64,000 bases of DNA. It comes from Sphingomonas tagetis. GTDB lineage: Bacteria; Pseudomonadota; Alphaproteobacteria; Sphingomonadales; Sphingomonadaceae. The DNA is taken from assembly GCF_024211275.1 (NCBI RefSeq), contig NZ_JAMLDX010000002.1, positions 186,001-250,000 on the forward strand, given 5' to 3'. Numbering within the stretch: position 1 is the stretch's first letter; each line of letters opens with the position of its first letter. Made by a program: the position numbers and the translations under genes. The notes beneath the pieces are model-generated. The model saw nothing but the letters and a program-made list of their open reading frames with translations, was not told the DNA's origin and searched no databases. This document shows positions 17,087-28,280 of this stretch, in pieces.

Positions 17087-20000
17087 ATGCAGATCAAGCG
17101 GCTCCGCCTCACGGGGTTCAAAAGCTTCGTCGATCCCGCCGACTTGCGCATCGAACCCGGGCTGACGGGGATCGTCGGCCCCAATGGCTGCGGCAAGTCC
17201 AACCTGCTCGAAGCGCTGCGCTGGACGATGGGCGAGAACAGCGCCAAGTCGATGCGCGGCGCGGGCATGGAAGACGTGATCTTCGCGGGCACCGCGACGC
17301 GGCCGCAGCGCGATTTCGCCGAAGTTTCGATCCTCGCCGAACAGGTCGGTGGCGAGGATGACGGCGAAGTCGAAGTCGTCCGCCGGATCGAGCGCGGCGC
17401 GGGATCGGCCTATCGCATCAACGGCCGCGACGTGCGCGCCAAGGACGTCTCGCTGCTGTTCGCCGACAGCGCAACCGGCGCGCATTCCCCCGCCTTGGTC
17501 AGCCAGGGCCGGATCGGCGCGATCATCATGGCCAAGCCCGGCGAGCGGCGGCAGATGCTGGAGGAGGCCGCCGGCATCTCCGGCCTGCATGTGCGCCGCA
17601 AGGATGCCGAGCAGAAGCTGCGCGCGACCGAGGCCAACCTGACGCGGCTCGACGAGCTGATCACCGACCAGGAGGCCCGCGCCGCGGCGCTGAAGCGGCA
17701 GGCGCGACAGGCCGAGCGCTATCGCGAGCTGTCCGACCGCATCCGCACCGCCGAGGGCCGGATGATCTTCGCGCGCTGGCGCGATGCGGCAAATGCGGCG
17801 GATCAGGCGAAGAAGGAGGCTGCGACCGCCGAGGCGGTGGTGACTGACCGGACCCAGGCGCAGGAGGCAGCGCTGGCCGCGCAGCAGGCGGCGGCGACCG
17901 TGCTGGCCGGGCTGCGCGCGGATTCGCTGACGCTGCGCGACCGCGCGAGCGAGGCGCTGCACAAGCTAGCGGCGCTGCGCGGCGAACGCGCTTCGGTCGA
18001 GCGGCGCATCGCCGAGCTGGCTGACAGCGCCGCGCGGCTGGAAGCGGACAAGGGCCGCGAGGGCGCGCTGGCGCACGACGCGGCGGAGGCGCTTGCACGA
18101 CTCGGCGACGAAGCGGCGGCGCTGCAAGGCCGGATCAAGGATGCCGAGGGCGGCATGCCCGCTTTGGTCGCGGCGCTGGCGGGTGCCGAGCAGGAAGCGC
18201 GCGACGCCGAAGTGAAGCTGGCGCAGGCGCTGTCGGCTCAGGCGAGCGAGGCAGCGGAAATCCGCGTGGCTGAGGCGGCGTTCACCGCCGCGCGGGCACG
18301 GGTCGAGCGGGCCGAGCGCGAGGTCGCGCGGGTCGGCGCCGAACTGCGGTCACTGGGCGATCCAGACCCGTTAAAGGCCGAGCGCAAGCGGGCGGCCGAA
18401 GCCAAGGCGCAGGCCGAGCGGCAGGCGGAAAGCGGACGCACGGGCCTCGCCCGTGCCGATGCTGCCGAACGTTCGGGGCATGAGGCGCGGACGCGGGCGC
18501 AATCGAAGCGGGCGGAGGCACATGCCGAACTGGCGCAACTCGACAGCGAGGCGGCGGCTCTGGCCAAGGCGACGCGGCCGAGCGGCAAGGACCGGCTGCT
18601 CGACCGGCTGAAGGTCGCGCCCGGTTACGAACGCGCGCTGGCGGCGGCGCTGGGCGACGATCTCGAGGCCGGGCTGAATGCGGGCGAGGAACGCTATTGG
18701 GCGGGCGCCGAACCGCTGGCGGAGGATCCCGGCGCGGCGGCGAGCACCACGCCGCTCGCTCGCCATGTCAAGGCGCCTCCGGCCCTTGCCCGGCGGCTGG
18801 CGCAGGTGCTGGTGGCGGAGCGCGACGATGGCCAGCCGCTCGCGGTCGGACAACGGCTGGTCACCCTCGCCGGCGTGCTGCGGCGCTGGGACGGCTATGT
18901 CGCCAAGTCGGGCGGCGCAGCGGCGGCGGAGCGGTTGGAGCGCGTAAACCGGCTCCATGCGATCGAGAAGGCACGGCCTGCGGCGGTGCGCGCGGTCGAT
19001 GCCGCCGACGCCGAGCTGGCGCGGATCGACGACGATATCGCCGAGGCGCGGCGGCAGGCGGCGGATTGCAAGCGCGTGCTCGACCATGCGGAGACGGCGG
19101 CGCGCGAGGCGGCACGCGCGGAGGACCGCGCAGCGGCGGCGCTCGAACGGCTCGACGCGCAGCGCGCCGATATCGAGGCGCGGCGCGCGCGGGCGGCGGC
19201 GGAACAGGACGAGGCGGCAGGCGAGCTGGCGCGGGCCGAGGCGGCGAAGGCGGCGTTGCCGGATGGCAGCGAGACGCGGGCGCGCGTCGCTTCGCTATCG
19301 AGCGAGGCCGAGCAGCGCCGTACGGCAGTGGCGTCAGCGCGGGCCGAGCGCGGCTCGCTGGAACGCGACATCGCCGTGGCACGCGAGCGGCTGGCGGCGG
19401 CGCAGACCGAGAGCCGCGGCTGGACCTCGCGCGCGGGCGAGGCGGCGCGGCGCATCGCCGAGATGGACACGCGCGCCGCCGAGCTGATCGAGGCTCGCGA
19501 GGCGCTGGCGGGCAAGCCGGCCGAGCTGGACGCGACCGTGGCGCAGGCCGAAGCGGCGAGCGAGACGCTGCGCGGCGAAAGCTCGGCGGCGCAACTGGCC
19601 GAGCAGCAGGCTGAGGCGGCGTTGCGTGGCACCGAAGGCGCTGTGCGTTCGGCGGGCGATGCGCTGGGCGAAGCGCGTGAAACCCGCGCCGGCGCAGTGG
19701 CGCGGCTCGAAAATCAGGAGATGCGCCGGGTCGAGATGGGCCGAATGTCGGGCGAACGTTTCGAATGCCCACCGCCGTTGCTGCCCGAGCGCGCCGGGTT
19801 CGATGCCGACACGGTACGCGGGCCACAGGAAGAATCCGCCAATCACGACCGGCTGATCGCCGAGCGCGAGCGGATCGGGCCGGTCAACCTCGTCGCTGAA
19901 ACCGAACTCGCCGAACTGACCGCGAGCGCCGAGCATAGCGCGAAGGAGCGCGACGAGCTGATCCAGGCGGTCCACCGCCTGCGCGGCAGCATCGGCACGC

Positions 20001-20500
20001 TCAACCGCGAGGGCCGCCAGCGCCTGCTTGCCGCGTTCGAGGCGGTCGACCAGCATTTTCGGCGGCTGTTCACGACGCTGTTCAACGGCGGGCAAGCGCA
20101 TCTCGAACTGGTCGACAGCGACGATCCGCTCGAAGCGGGGCTGGAGATCATGGCCCAGCCGCCGGGCAAGAAGCTCCAGTCGCTGACGCTGTTGTCCGGC
20201 GGCGAGCAGGCGCTGACTGCGGTTGCCCTGATCTTCGCCCTGTTCCTGACCAACCCTGCCCCGATCTGCGTGCTGGACGAGGTCGACGCGCCGCTCGACG
20301 ACGCCAATATCGAGCGCTTCTGCGATCTGCTCGACGCGATGACTCGCGAGACCGCGACCCGCTATCTGATCGTCACCCACAACGCCGCGACGATGAGCCG
20401 CATGCACCGGCTGTTCGGCGTGACGATGGTCGAACGCGGGGTGAGCCGGCTGGTGAGCGTCGATCTGGGCGGGGCGGAGAGTTTGCTGGCGGCGGAGTGA
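17087..20500 (+). CDS. smc: Chromosome segregation ATPase SMC
   Basis: A 1137-aa condensin subunit. The Walker A motif GPNGCGKSN is at residues 31-39 and the SMC-specific Q-loop/DVIFAG region follows. Very long Ala/Glu/Arg-rich coiled coils flank a small hinge at roughly residues 500-620. The ABC signature LSGGEQALTAVAL is near residue 1036 and Walker B is in ICVLDEVDAPLDDANIERF. Together with ScpA/ScpB it organises and segregates the chromosome. The hinge lacks an obvious full-length SMC hinge motif run and the total length is slightly under 1150, usual for alphaproteobacteria. It starts 28 bases after the thiol lipoprotein gene and may share its transcript. Confidence 0.95.
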   Translation: MQIKRLRLTGFKSFVDPADLRIEPGLTGIVGPNGCGKSNLLEALRWTMGENSAKSMRGAGMEDVIFAGTATRPQRDFAEVSILAEQVGGEDDGEVEVVRRIERGAGSAYRINGRDVRAKDVSLLFADSATGAHSPALVSQGRIGAIIMAKPGERRQMLEEAAGISGLHVRRKDAEQKLRATEANLTRLDELITDQEARAAALKRQARQAERYRELSDRIRTAEGRMIFARWRDAANAADQAKKEAATAEAVVTDRTQAQEAALAAQQAAATVLAGLRADSLTLRDRASEALHKLAALRGERASVERRIAELADSAARLEADKGREGALAHDAAEALARLGDEAAALQGRIKDAEGGMPALVAALAGAEQEARDAEVKLAQALSAQASEAAEIRVAEAAFTAARARVERAEREVARVGAELRSLGDPDPLKAERKRAAEAKAQAERQAESGRTGLARADAAERSGHEARTRAQSKRAEAHAELAQLDSEAAALAKATRPSGKDRLLDRLKVAPGYERALAAALGDDLEAGLNAGEERYWAGAEPLAEDPGAAASTTPLARHVKAPPALARRLAQVLVAERDDGQPLAVGQRLVTLAGVLRRWDGYVAKSGGAAAAERLERVNRLHAIEKARPAAVRAVDAADAELARIDDDIAEARRQAADCKRVLDHAETAAREAARAEDRAAAALERLDAQRADIEARRARAAAEQDEAAGELARAEAAKAALPDGSETRARVASLSSEAEQRRTAVASARAERGSLERDIAVARERLAAAQTESRGWTSRAGEAARRIAEMDTRAAELIEAREALAGKPAELDATVAQAEAASETLRGESSAAQLAEQQAEAALRGTEGAVRSAGDALGEARETRAGAVARLENQEMRRVEMGRMSGERFECPPPLLPERAGFDADTVRGPQEESANHDRLIAERERIGPVNLVAETELAELTASAEHSAKERDELIQAVHRLRGSIGTLNREGRQRLLAAFEAVDQHFRRLFTTLFNGGQAHLELVDSDDPLEAGLEIMAQPPGKKLQSLTLLSGGEQALTAVALIFALFLTNPAPICVLDEVDAPLDDANIERFCDLLDAMTRETATRYLIVTHNAATMSRMHRLFGVTMVERGVSRLVSVDLGGAESLLAAE

Positions 20501-20506
20501 GCTCCC

Positions 20507-23500
20507 TCACTCCCACCAATAAGCCGCCCGCTTCGTCGTCCCCGTCTCCACCTCATTCATCGTCCTCGCATCGTACAGCCGCCCGCCGAGCATCACGCGG
20601 CTGACCTTGTCGCTATTGCGGATGTCCGCCACCGGGTCGGCGTCGAGCACCACCAGATCGGCGAGCTTGCCCGGCTCGATCGAGCCGATGTCCTTTGCGA
20701 ACCCCAGCGAACGCGCCGAATCGATCGTCCCCGCGCGCAATGCTTCGATCGGAGTCATGCCGCCGCGGACGAAGCTCCACAGTTCCCAGTGCGACCCGAT
20801 ACCGGCCTGCTGGCCGTGGGCGCCGATCGAGACCAGCTTGCCCGCTTTGGCGATCTTGATCGCCTCGCGCGCATTGTCGTCATCGACGAAATTGTCCTCG
20901 GGCGCCTTGGTCACGCGCGCGGTGTCGGCGCGCAGCCGCTCCGGCGGGGTGTGGACCAGCAGCGGGTTCTTCCACACATCGGTGGCCTGCCGCCAATAGG
21001 GGTCGCCGGCCATACCGCCATAGCTGACGACCAGCGTCGGCGTGTAGTTGGTGTCGGACTGGCCGAACATCTGCACGACATCCTTGTAGAAGATGTCGGC
21101 GGGGATGTTGTGTTCGAGCGTCGAATTGCCGTCGGCGATGATGTTCATGTCCATGCCGAACAGCGACCCGCCCTCGGCCACCACCTGCATCCCCTCGGCG
21201 CGCGCGGCGGCGACGACCATCTGGCGCTGCTCGCGGCGTGGCTGGTTGTAGTTCTTCACCGAATGCGCGCCCTGCGCCTCCAGCCGGCGGACATGCGCAA
21301 GCGCATCCTCGTAGCTGTTGATCTCGGCATAGACGTTGGCGTTCTTCGCGCCATAGACGATCTCGCCGGTCGAAAAGATGCGCGGGCCCAGCAGCTTGCC
21401 CGCGCGCTGGCGGTCCTGGGCGGGGAAGACGGTGCGCGCGGACGAGGACGGGTCGTGGATCGTCGTCGTGCCGAGCGCGAGGTTCTGGATCAGCGACCAG
21501 TTCTGCTGCGGCACCAGCTCGTCGGCGCCATAGGGTCCGTGGGCATGGGCGTCGACCAGCCCGGGGATGATCGTCTTGCCGGTGACGTCGATCGTCCTGG
21601 TGCCAGCGGGCAGCTGAATCGCGGCGGTCGGCGCGACCTGCACGATGCGGTCGCCCTCGATCAGGATCGTGGCATTGTCGATGATCCCGCCGTCCGCGCC
21701 GCTCATGGTGACGACACGCGCGCCTGTGAGTGCGATGCGGGCGGTGGGCCGGGCGGCCTGCACCTGCATCGACAGCGACGCTGTGCGCGGAGTGACCGTC
21801 GGTTTCGCGCCGCCCGGCGCGCTGGCGAAGAAGGCGCTGCGGTCAGCAGTAAACAACGTCGGCCCGGTGCTCCAGTGCAGCCGCGCGCCATCACCTGACC
21901 AGTGGATGTAGTCGGCACCGTCGCTGCTCACCTTGACCACCGGCAGCGCATCGGCCTTCGGCCCGACCGAGACCTCCTGCCCGCCCGGCATCAGCGGCAT
22001 GGCATAGGCCTGATAATTCTGGCGAAAGGCGATGCTGCGGCCATCCGGCGCGACGATGAAGTCGTTGGCGAGCTCGCCCGTCGCGTGGACGCGCTTGTCG
22101 TCGCCCAAGAGATTGGTGCTGACGAGAGAGTTCTTGCCGTCGCCCTCCTCCATCATGAACACGCGGTCATTGGAGGCGGCGAATTGCGGGCGTTCGAGGC
22201 CCCGCGCCACCAGCTGCGGCACGCCGCCGGCTGCCGCGACGCGATAGACCCCGGGATTGTCGGCCCAGCCGGGTGCGGTCAGGCCGGTCTGGCCGCCCTT
22301 CTCGAACACGATCGTGCGACCATCCGGCGAGAAGCTCGGGCGGGCATAATTGCCGGGCTGGCTCGTCACGTCGCGCGCCGCGCCGCCGCTGGCGGAGACC
22401 ATGCGGACACGGCCGAGCTTCGCATCGTTCCACTCGACGAACACGATCGACTTGCCGTCGCGCGACCAGGACGGGAACAGCTCGAGCCCGGCATCCTCGG
22501 CAAGGCTGGTCAGCCGCTTCGGCGCGCCGCCGGAAACCGGGCGAACCCACAATTTGCCCAGCGTCTCGAACACCACGCGCGCCCCGTCGGGCGAGACGGC
22601 GGCGAATTTGGGCATCTTGGTCGCGAAGCTTGCCGGCGCAACCTCGATCTGCGGGTGCGGGGCGGCGGCGACCGCGCGGGTGTCGGCGACGCGGAACGGG
22701 ATCACGGCGGCGTTCGACCCATCGCTGTCGACGCGGCGCAGCTTGCCATCCGCCCAGAACACCACCGACTTGTCGTCGGGCGTCCACGCCATATTGGGAT
22801 AGACGCCAGTGACCGCCCAGGTCTCCTGCACGTCCTGATCGAGCGCGTCGTAGATCTTGCGCTCCTCGCCGGTGGTCAGGTCCTTGACGTAGAGCTTCGA
22901 GCGCGTGGCTTCGCGGCGAACGAAGGCGATCTTCTTCCCGTCGCGCGACGGCGCGGGACGGACCGAGCCGCCAAGGCCGGAGACAGCTGTGGTCGTCTCG
23001 CCGCTCTCCATGTCGTAGCGCTCGATGTTGAACAGGTTGGTGTTCGAATCCTGCGCATATTCGAAGGTGTTTCCCGGCGTGATGTTGCGCGTGAAGAACA
23101 CCGACTTGCCGTCCGGCGCATAGACCGGCTCGCCCAGCTCCTTCTGCAATTTCTCGTTGGCGCGCTTGACCAGCTTGACCCCGCTGCCGCCCGAGACGTG
23201 GTAGAGCCATACCTCCCCCGTGCCGAGCGAGCGCGCGGTGGTGAAGTGCTTCTTGGCGACGATATATTGCCCGTCCGGCGACCAGCTCGGCTGGTTGAGC
23301 AGGCGAAAATCCTCCTTGGTCAGCTGGCGCTTGTCGCTGCCATCGGCGTTCATGATCCAGATATTGTCGCCGCCCGCCCGGTCCGAGGTGAAGGCGATGC
23401 GGCGGCCGTCGGGCGAGAAGCGCGGATGTACTTCCCATGCCAGCCCCTCGGCGATGCGCACCGGCGCGCCGCCGGCGATCGGCATGGTATAGATGTCGCC

Positions 23501-23707
23501 GAGCAAGGTGAAGGCGACGGTGCGGCCGTCGGGCGACACGTCGACATCCATCCAGGTGCCTTCGTCGGTGTCGATCGCCGCCTGCTTGAGCACGGCCCCC
23601 TGCGGCGCGTTGACGTCCCATTTCGGCTTTTCGGCGGGCTGCGTCTGAGCTTGCGCCTGACCCATGACGAAAAGCGCGGCGAGGACGCCGGCGACCGAGT
23701 GACGCAT
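20507..23707 (-). CDS. Exported TolB-propeller / amidohydrolase fusion (metal-dependent hydrolase)
   Basis: A 1066-aa exported protein. A signal peptide (MRHSVAGVLAALFVMGQAQAQ) is followed by several WD40/TolB-like propeller repeats of the type FSPDGRRIAFTSDRAGGDNIW and WSPDGQYIVAKK (residues about 60-640). The amidohydrolase domain has IDVTGKTIIPGLVDAHAHGPYG (metal-binding HxH), an EHNIPADIF region and a C-terminal TIDSARSLGFAKDIGSIEPGKLADLVVLDADP. Such propeller-amidohydrolases are common exported proteins of unknown substrate, probably peptidase- or imidazolonepropionase-like. AGGAG lies ten bases before the ATG at 23707, so I reject the upstream in-frame start at 23740. It is convergent with smc, separated by six bases. 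Confidence 0.9.
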   Translation of the reverse strand: MRHSVAGVLAALFVMGQAQAQTQPAEKPKWDVNAPQGAVLKQAAIDTDEGTWMDVDVSPDGRTVAFTLLGDIYTMPIAGGAPVRIAEGLAWEVHPRFSPDGRRIAFTSDRAGGDNIWIMNADGSDKRQLTKEDFRLLNQPSWSPDGQYIVAKKHFTTARSLGTGEVWLYHVSGGSGVKLVKRANEKLQKELGEPVYAPDGKSVFFTRNITPGNTFEYAQDSNTNLFNIERYDMESGETTTAVSGLGGSVRPAPSRDGKKIAFVRREATRSKLYVKDLTTGEERKIYDALDQDVQETWAVTGVYPNMAWTPDDKSVVFWADGKLRRVDSDGSNAAVIPFRVADTRAVAAAPHPQIEVAPASFATKMPKFAAVSPDGARVVFETLGKLWVRPVSGGAPKRLTSLAEDAGLELFPSWSRDGKSIVFVEWNDAKLGRVRMVSASGGAARDVTSQPGNYARPSFSPDGRTIVFEKGGQTGLTAPGWADNPGVYRVAAAGGVPQLVARGLERPQFAASNDRVFMMEEGDGKNSLVSTNLLGDDKRVHATGELANDFIVAPDGRSIAFRQNYQAYAMPLMPGGQEVSVGPKADALPVVKVSSDGADYIHWSGDGARLHWSTGPTLFTADRSAFFASAPGGAKPTVTPRTASLSMQVQAARPTARIALTGARVVTMSGADGGIIDNATILIEGDRIVQVAPTAAIQLPAGTRTIDVTGKTIIPGLVDAHAHGPYGADELVPQQNWSLIQNLALGTTTIHDPSSSARTVFPAQDRQRAGKLLGPRIFSTGEIVYGAKNANVYAEINSYEDALAHVRRLEAQGAHSVKNYNQPRREQRQMVVAAARAEGMQVVAEGGSLFGMDMNIIADGNSTLEHNIPADIFYKDVVQMFGQSDTNYTPTLVVSYGGMAGDPYWRQATDVWKNPLLVHTPPERLRADTARVTKAPEDNFVDDDNAREAIKIAKAGKLVSIGAHGQQAGIGSHWELWSFVRGGMTPIEALRAGTIDSARSLGFAKDIGSIEPGKLADLVVLDADPVADIRNSDKVSRVMLGGRLYDARTMNEVETGTTKRAAYWWE

Positions 23708-23773
23708 GCCTTGAGTCTCCTGAACCTTGTTATGGCTCAAGTCGTAACGGGCGAAACCGCCCGCGTCACGCAG

Positions 23774-24364
23774 CTATCGCCGCAGCAGGAACACCGCGTG
23801 CTCGGCGCGGAAATTCGCCGCGGCGGCGCTGGTGAGCTGATCGCCGGAGAGGAACCACGCCTGCTCGACCGTGATCCCGCGTTCGCGGACATAGGCGCGG
23901 AAATCGTCGATGGTGACATGGTGGATGTTGGGCGTCTCGTACCACGCCACCGGCAACAGCCGCGTCACCGGCATCCGCCCGCCCCACAACAGCGACACGC
24001 GCACGCGCCAATGCGCGAAATTGGGGAAGGACACGACTGCGCGCTCGCCGATCCGCAGCAGATGATCGAGCACGACGTGCGGGCGCATCGTCGTCTGCAG
24101 CGTCTGGCTGAGGATCGCGTAATCGAAGCTGGCGTCGGGATAGTCGGCAAGATCGGTGTCGGCATCCCCCTGAATCACCGACAACCCGCGCCCGACCGCC
24201 GAGGCGACATCGACCGGATCGAGCTCCAGCCCGCGCGCGTCGCAGCCGCGCTCGTCACGCAGCGCCGCCATCAGCGCACCATCGCCACAGCCGACATCGA
24301 GCACGCGGCTGCCCGGGCGGACATTGGCGGCGATGATCGCGAGGTCGGGGCGGAGCGCTGTCAT
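23774..24364 (-). CDS. metW: Methionine biosynthesis methyltransferase-like protein MetW
   Basis: A 196-aa SAM-dependent methyltransferase-fold protein: motif I is [15 protein letters not shown], followed by [21 protein letters not shown] and the MetW-typical run [40 protein letters not shown] and [15 protein letters not shown]. MetW is encoded with MetX in many proteobacteria and is needed for or stimulates homoserine O-acylation. Its ATG overlaps the metX stop (ATGA at 24361-24364), so it is translationally coupled to its partner. Confidence 0.95.
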   Translation of the reverse strand: MTALRPDLAIIAANVRPGSRVLDVGCGDGALMAALRDERGCDARGLELDPVDVASAVGRGLSVIQGDADTDLADYPDASFDYAILSQTLQTTMRPHVVLDHLLRIGERAVVSFPNFAHWRVRVSLLWGGRMPVTRLLPVAWYETPNIHHVTIDDFRAYVRERGITVEQAWFLSGDQLTSAAAANFRAEHAVFLLRR

Positions 24365-25476
24365 CGGCCCGCCTTGAGGAAGCCATCGACGACGCGGTTC
24401 AACTCGGGTGCTTCGAGCAGGAAGGCGTCGTGACCGTAAGGCGATGACAGCTCGACGAAGCTGACCGGTGCACCCGCAGCGTTGAGCGCGTGGACGATCG
24501 CGCGCGACTCCCGCGTCGGATAGAGCCAGTCGGTGTCGAAACTGACGAGGCAGAAGCGCGCGCGGGTCTCGCGGAAAGCGTTGGCGAGAATGCCGCCATG
24601 CTCTTCAGCCAGGTCGAAATAGTCCATCGCGCGCGTGATGTAGAGATAGGCATTGGCGTCGAACCGGTCGACGAACGACAGGCCCTGATGGCGCAGATAG
24701 CTCTCCACCTGAAAGTCCGCGTCGAAGCCGAACGTCTTGGCCTCACGCGCCTGCAGCTTCCGACCGAACTTCTCGGTCAGCCCGGCTTCGGAAAGATAGG
24801 TGATGTGCGCCGCCATGCGCGCGACGGCGAGGCCGGCGGCGGGCGGTTCGCCGCCATAATAGGCGCCGCCCTGCCATGCCGGATCGGCCATTACCGCCTG
24901 CCGCCCGACCTCATGGAAAGCGATGTTCTGCGCCGAATGCCGCGCGGTCGCTGCGATGACGACCGCCGCCTCGACCCGATCGGGAAAGGTCGCGGGCCAG
25001 CTCAGCGCCTGCATCCCGCCCATCGACCCGCCGACCACCGCCTTCAGCCGCCCGACGCCGAGATGGTCGAGCAGCATCGCCTGCGCGCGCACCATGTCGC
25101 GGATGGTGATGACCGGGAAACTCATGCCCCAAGGCTGGCCGGTCGCGGGATTGACCGTCGCCGGACCCGACGTACCCATGCAGCTGCCCAGCACATTGGC
25201 GCAGACGATGAAGTGGCGCTCGGGGTCGATCGGCTTGCCGGGTCCGACCATGCGCGTCCACCAGCCCGGCTTGCCGGTCACCGGATGCGGCGAGGCGACG
25301 TGATGGTCGCCGGTCAGCGCATGGCAGATCAGGATCGCGTTGCCGCCATCCTCCGCGAGCGTGCCATAGGTTTCATACGCGATCTCGACCGGCGACAGCA
25401 GCGCGCCGCCGTCGAGGCGCAGCGGCCCCGGCAGCGTGACATGGCGTGCGAGGCCGAACCGCTCGTCGTTTGACAT
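24361..25476 (-). CDS. metX: Homoserine O-acyltransferase MetX
   Basis: A 371-aa alpha/beta hydrolase-fold enzyme that acylates homoserine in the first committed step of methionine synthesis. It has [17 protein letters not shown] and [14 protein letters not shown], the nucleophile elbow [15 protein letters not shown], the catalytic Asp in [11 protein letters not shown] and the catalytic His in [12 protein letters not shown]. Whether it uses acetyl-CoA or succinyl-CoA cannot be read safely, because metW-linked MetX proteins include both. I use the ATG at 25476 ([10 protein letters not shown]). An in-frame TTG at 25512 would overlap the upstream amine oxidase stop. No SAM riboswitch fits in the 32-base gap upstream. 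Confidence 0.93.
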   Translation of the reverse strand: MSNDERFGLARHVTLPGPLRLDGGALLSPVEIAYETYGTLAEDGGNAILICHALTGDHHVASPHPVTGKPGWWTRMVGPGKPIDPERHFIVCANVLGSCMGTSGPATVNPATGQPWGMSFPVITIRDMVRAQAMLLDHLGVGRLKAVVGGSMGGMQALSWPATFPDRVEAAVVIAATARHSAQNIAFHEVGRQAVMADPAWQGGAYYGGEPPAAGLAVARMAAHITYLSEAGLTEKFGRKLQAREAKTFGFDADFQVESYLRHQGLSFVDRFDANAYLYITRAMDYFDLAEEHGGILANAFRETRARFCLVSFDTDWLYPTRESRAIVHALNAAGAPVSFVELSSPYGHDAFLLEAPELNRVVDGFLKAGR

Positions 25477-25508
25477 GGGCGGGTTGTTAGGGCCGAGCGT
25501 TGGCGCGT

Positions 25509-27074
25509 TCAAGCGGCGCGGCGCCGCCTCCGCGCGGCGACGACCGCTTCCGCCGCGAGCCGCCCGGTCTGCGCGCCGCCGTTCATGAAGCCGACCCAGG
25601 CGTCCGACACATGCTCACCGGCGAAAATCACGCGGCCTGCCACCGCCTGCTGGCGCTCGGCGGGCGTGTCGGATTCGATCCAGAAGAGCGAGCCGAAACG
25701 CGTGAGCTGCCCCGGCGCGCTGTTGGTGTAGGCACCCAGCGTCAGCGCCTCGTTGCACCAGTTGGTGCGGCGGACCGTACCGCCCGCGATGGCTTGCGAC
25801 AGGCCGGGCACGGCGGGTTCGGCCTGCTGCGCCAGCGCCGCGGCGAGCGCATCGGGCTTTGCGCTGGCGGCCGCGACCTGATCGCCGCCCAGGAACCAGT
25901 TCCAGATCGGCTTGCCGCCCGCTTCCACACCTTGCAGCGTGCCGTCCCAGCCGAGCGAATAGCCCGACGATGCGTCCCACAGCTCGCCGCCCGATCCCAG
26001 CACGCCCGCCCAGGGGGTGGCGTTGGCGGTGGTCTGGACCTTCTCGTTGCGGCCAAGATCGGCTTCGGCGATGAACGCCCGCCAGCGCGCCGGCAGCGAC
26101 ACCGCAAAGTCGATCTGGCGCAGGATCGGCGCCGGGGTGGCGACGATCACGATATCGGCCTCAGCCGCGGTGCCGTCGATGAACGACAGCGCAACGCCCC
26201 GGCCCGTCTCGCGGATCGAGCGCAGCCGCCGCCCGGTCTCGATCCGGTTGCGATATTTGTCGGCGATGACGGCGGCGAGGTGGCCGCTGCCGCCGGAAAT
26301 GACGTAGCGCTCGTCGCTGCCCGCCAGCACCTCGATATGCTCGCCCTTCACGGTCGGCAGGTTGAAGATCAGCTGGAGCGCCGACGCCTCATCGGGTTCG
26401 GCGCCATATTCGGTGCGGATGCTCGCTTCGATCAGCCGCCGGATGCGCGGATCGGGCAGCAGCGCGGCATGGCGGTCGAGATATTGCTTCACTGACAGAT
26501 TATCGATCACCGCCGCGGCGCGCGAACTGGCATCGACCGCCTCGGAATCGCGGGCGATCCGCGCGGCGAGCGGGGTGAGCAGCTTGACCAGCTCGGCCTG
26601 CGGCACCAGCTGGCCATCGACCAGCACCACCGAGTGGTGCGGCCCGGCCTTGCGATCGACCAGCGGCACGCCGAACGTCTTGGCGAGCGCGTGGATGTCG
26701 TCATGGTCCGAATTGACCAGCTGACCGCCCGCTTCGAAATATTGCCCCTCGGCGGTGCGCTGCGTGTACATGCGCCCGCCGAGGCGATTGCGCGCCTCGT
26801 ACAGCCGCGCATCGACGCCGGCCTGGCTCAGGTGATGCAGCGCCGACAGCCCCGCAATCCCACCGCCGACGATCGCGACCCGACCTGATGCGGGCAGCGC
26901 CGCCGCGGGAAGCGCGGGCAATCCGGCCGCGGCACCGCCCGCCGCCATGCCCTGAAGCAGCGCGCGCCGGCCGATCCCGGAGGGACCGGGCCGGGCCGGC
27001 GCCTTGCCACGCGCCGCCAGATCCTGCCGCCGCGCCAGCTGCAGCGCCCGCCAAATCGTCTCGTTGCCCCGCAT
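25509..27074 (-). CDS. Exported flavin-containing amine oxidase (monoamine oxidase-like)
   Basis: A 521-aa FAD enzyme. A Tat-type signal ([19 protein letters not shown]) precedes the dinucleotide-binding motif [17 protein letters not shown] and the amine-oxidase GGRM element in [14 protein letters not shown]. The C-terminal FAD motif region contains [29 protein letters not shown]. It would oxidise a primary amine or amino acid in the periplasm, but the substrate is unknown. AGGGGG lies about seven bases before the ATG at 27074, which I prefer to the start at 27107. It is the first gene of a leftward unit with metX-metW, although no functional link to methionine synthesis is evident. Confidence 0.88.
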   Translation of the reverse strand: MRGNETIWRALQLARRQDLAARGKAPARPGPSGIGRRALLQGMAAGGAAAGLPALPAAALPASGRVAIVGGGIAGLSALHHLSQAGVDARLYEARNRLGGRMYTQRTAEGQYFEAGGQLVNSDHDDIHALAKTFGVPLVDRKAGPHHSVVLVDGQLVPQAELVKLLTPLAARIARDSEAVDASSRAAAVIDNLSVKQYLDRHAALLPDPRIRRLIEASIRTEYGAEPDEASALQLIFNLPTVKGEHIEVLAGSDERYVISGGSGHLAAVIADKYRNRIETGRRLRSIRETGRGVALSFIDGTAAEADIVIVATPAPILRQIDFAVSLPARWRAFIAEADLGRNEKVQTTANATPWAGVLGSGGELWDASSGYSLGWDGTLQGVEAGGKPIWNWFLGGDQVAAASAKPDALAAALAQQAEPAVPGLSQAIAGGTVRRTNWCNEALTLGAYTNSAPGQLTRFGSLFWIESDTPAERQQAVAGRVIFAGEHVSDAWVGFMNGGAQTGRLAAEAVVAARRRRRAA

Positions 27075-27164
27075 TGCAGTCCCCCTGTTTCGCGCATTGC
27101 TTAGCACAAGCCGCGCGGCCTCAAACCTTGCACATTATCCGCTTCCGGGGCACAGGCGCGGGCC

Positions 27165-28280
27165 ATGAACGCACCCGTACCCAAGCCGTGGATCATGGAC
27201 ATCGCCCCCTATATCCCGGGCAAGTCCAGGACCGATGATGGCCGCAAAGCGGTGAAGCTGTCATCTAACGAAAATCCGCTCGGCACCTCGCCGGCCGCAC
27301 GCGCGGCCTTCGCCGCCGCCGCCGGCAATCTCGAACGCTATCCCGATGCCAGCGCGGTCGAGCTGCGCGAGGCGCTGGCGTCGAAATATGATCTCGATCC
27401 GGCGCGGATCATCTATGGCAACGGATCGGACGAAGTGCTGCACCTCGCCGCCGGGGCGTTCGCCGGACCGGGCGACGAGATCATCTATGTCAATTACGGC
27501 TTCTCGGTCTATCCGATCGCGACGCGGCGGGTCGGCGCGGTGCCGGTGGTGGCGCCGGACAGCGATTACGCGACCGATGTGGACGCTATTCTCGCCTGCG
27601 TGACCGAGAAGACCAAGGTGGTCTTCATCGCCAACCCCAACAACCCGACCGGCACCTATGCCACGCGCGAGGAGATCGCACGGCTGCATGCCGGCCTCCG
27701 GTCCGACATCCTGCTGGTGCTCGACCACGCCTATGCCGAATATATCGAGGGCGAGATCGATGACGGCGGGTGGGATCTGGCGAAGAGCGCACCCAATGTG
27801 CTCGTGACGCGCACCTTCTCCAAGCTCTACGGCCTCGCCGCGGAGCGGATCGGCTGGGGCTATGCCTCGGCCGAGATCATCGAGGCGATGCACCGCATCC
27901 GCCTGCCGTTCAGCATCACCATCGCCGGCACGGCGGCCGCGATCGCGGCGCTCAACGACACCGACTTCGTCGAGCATACCCGTACCCATAATGCGGCCTG
28001 GCGCCGCTGGTTCAACGACGAGATCGCGAAACTCGGCAATGCCGGGTTGCGCGCGGTGCCTAGTCAGGCCAATTTCGTGCTGGTGCTGTTCGAGGGCGAG
28101 CTGACCGCCGAGGCCGCGTATAAGGGGCTGATGGACGCCGGTTACATCGTCCGCTGGCTGCCGGGCCAGGGTCTGCCGCACGGACTGCGCATCACGATCG
28201 GCACCGAGGACGAGACGAAGGCAGTGGTCGCGATCCTCCAGCGGCTGATCGCCGACGCGCGGACGACCGCCGCGCGATGA
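27165..28280 (+). CDS. hisC: Histidinol-phosphate aminotransferase
   Basis: A 371-aa class-I/II PLP aminotransferase. The HisC hallmarks are [58 protein letters not shown] and the PLP-lysine segment [18 protein letters not shown]. The enzyme transfers the amino group from glutamate to imidazole-acetol phosphate. In alphaproteobacteria a copy adjacent to tyrA often also serves as aromatic aminotransferase, and this one overlaps tyrA by four bases (ATGA), which supports a role in tyrosine/phenylalanine synthesis. It is divergent from the amine oxidase across a 90-bp gap. Confidence 0.95.
   Translation: MNAPVPKPWIMDIAPYIPGKSRTDDGRKAVKLSSNENPLGTSPAARAAFAAAAGNLERYPDASAVELREALASKYDLDPARIIYGNGSDEVLHLAAGAFAGPGDEIIYVNYGFSVYPIATRRVGAVPVVAPDSDYATDVDAILACVTEKTKVVFIANPNNPTGTYATREEIARLHAGLRSDILLVLDHAYAEYIEGEIDDGGWDLAKSAPNVLVTRTFSKLYGLAAERIGWGYASAEIIEAMHRIRLPFSITIAGTAAAIAALNDTDFVEHTRTHNAAWRRWFNDEIAKLGNAGLRAVPSQANFVLVLFEGELTAEAAYKGLMDAGYIVRWLPGQGLPHGLRITIGTEDETKAVVAILQRLIADARTTAAR

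Noticed and set aside
21902..24433. 843-codon open frame antisense to the propeller-amidohydrolase and metW
   Set aside because: Both sense genes have strong family motifs and ribosome-binding sites. The antisense product is low-complexity Arg/Gly/His-rich.
25477..25508. SAM riboswitch before metX
   Set aside because: Alphaproteobacteria often have one there, but the gap to the upstream amine oxidase gene is only 32 bases.
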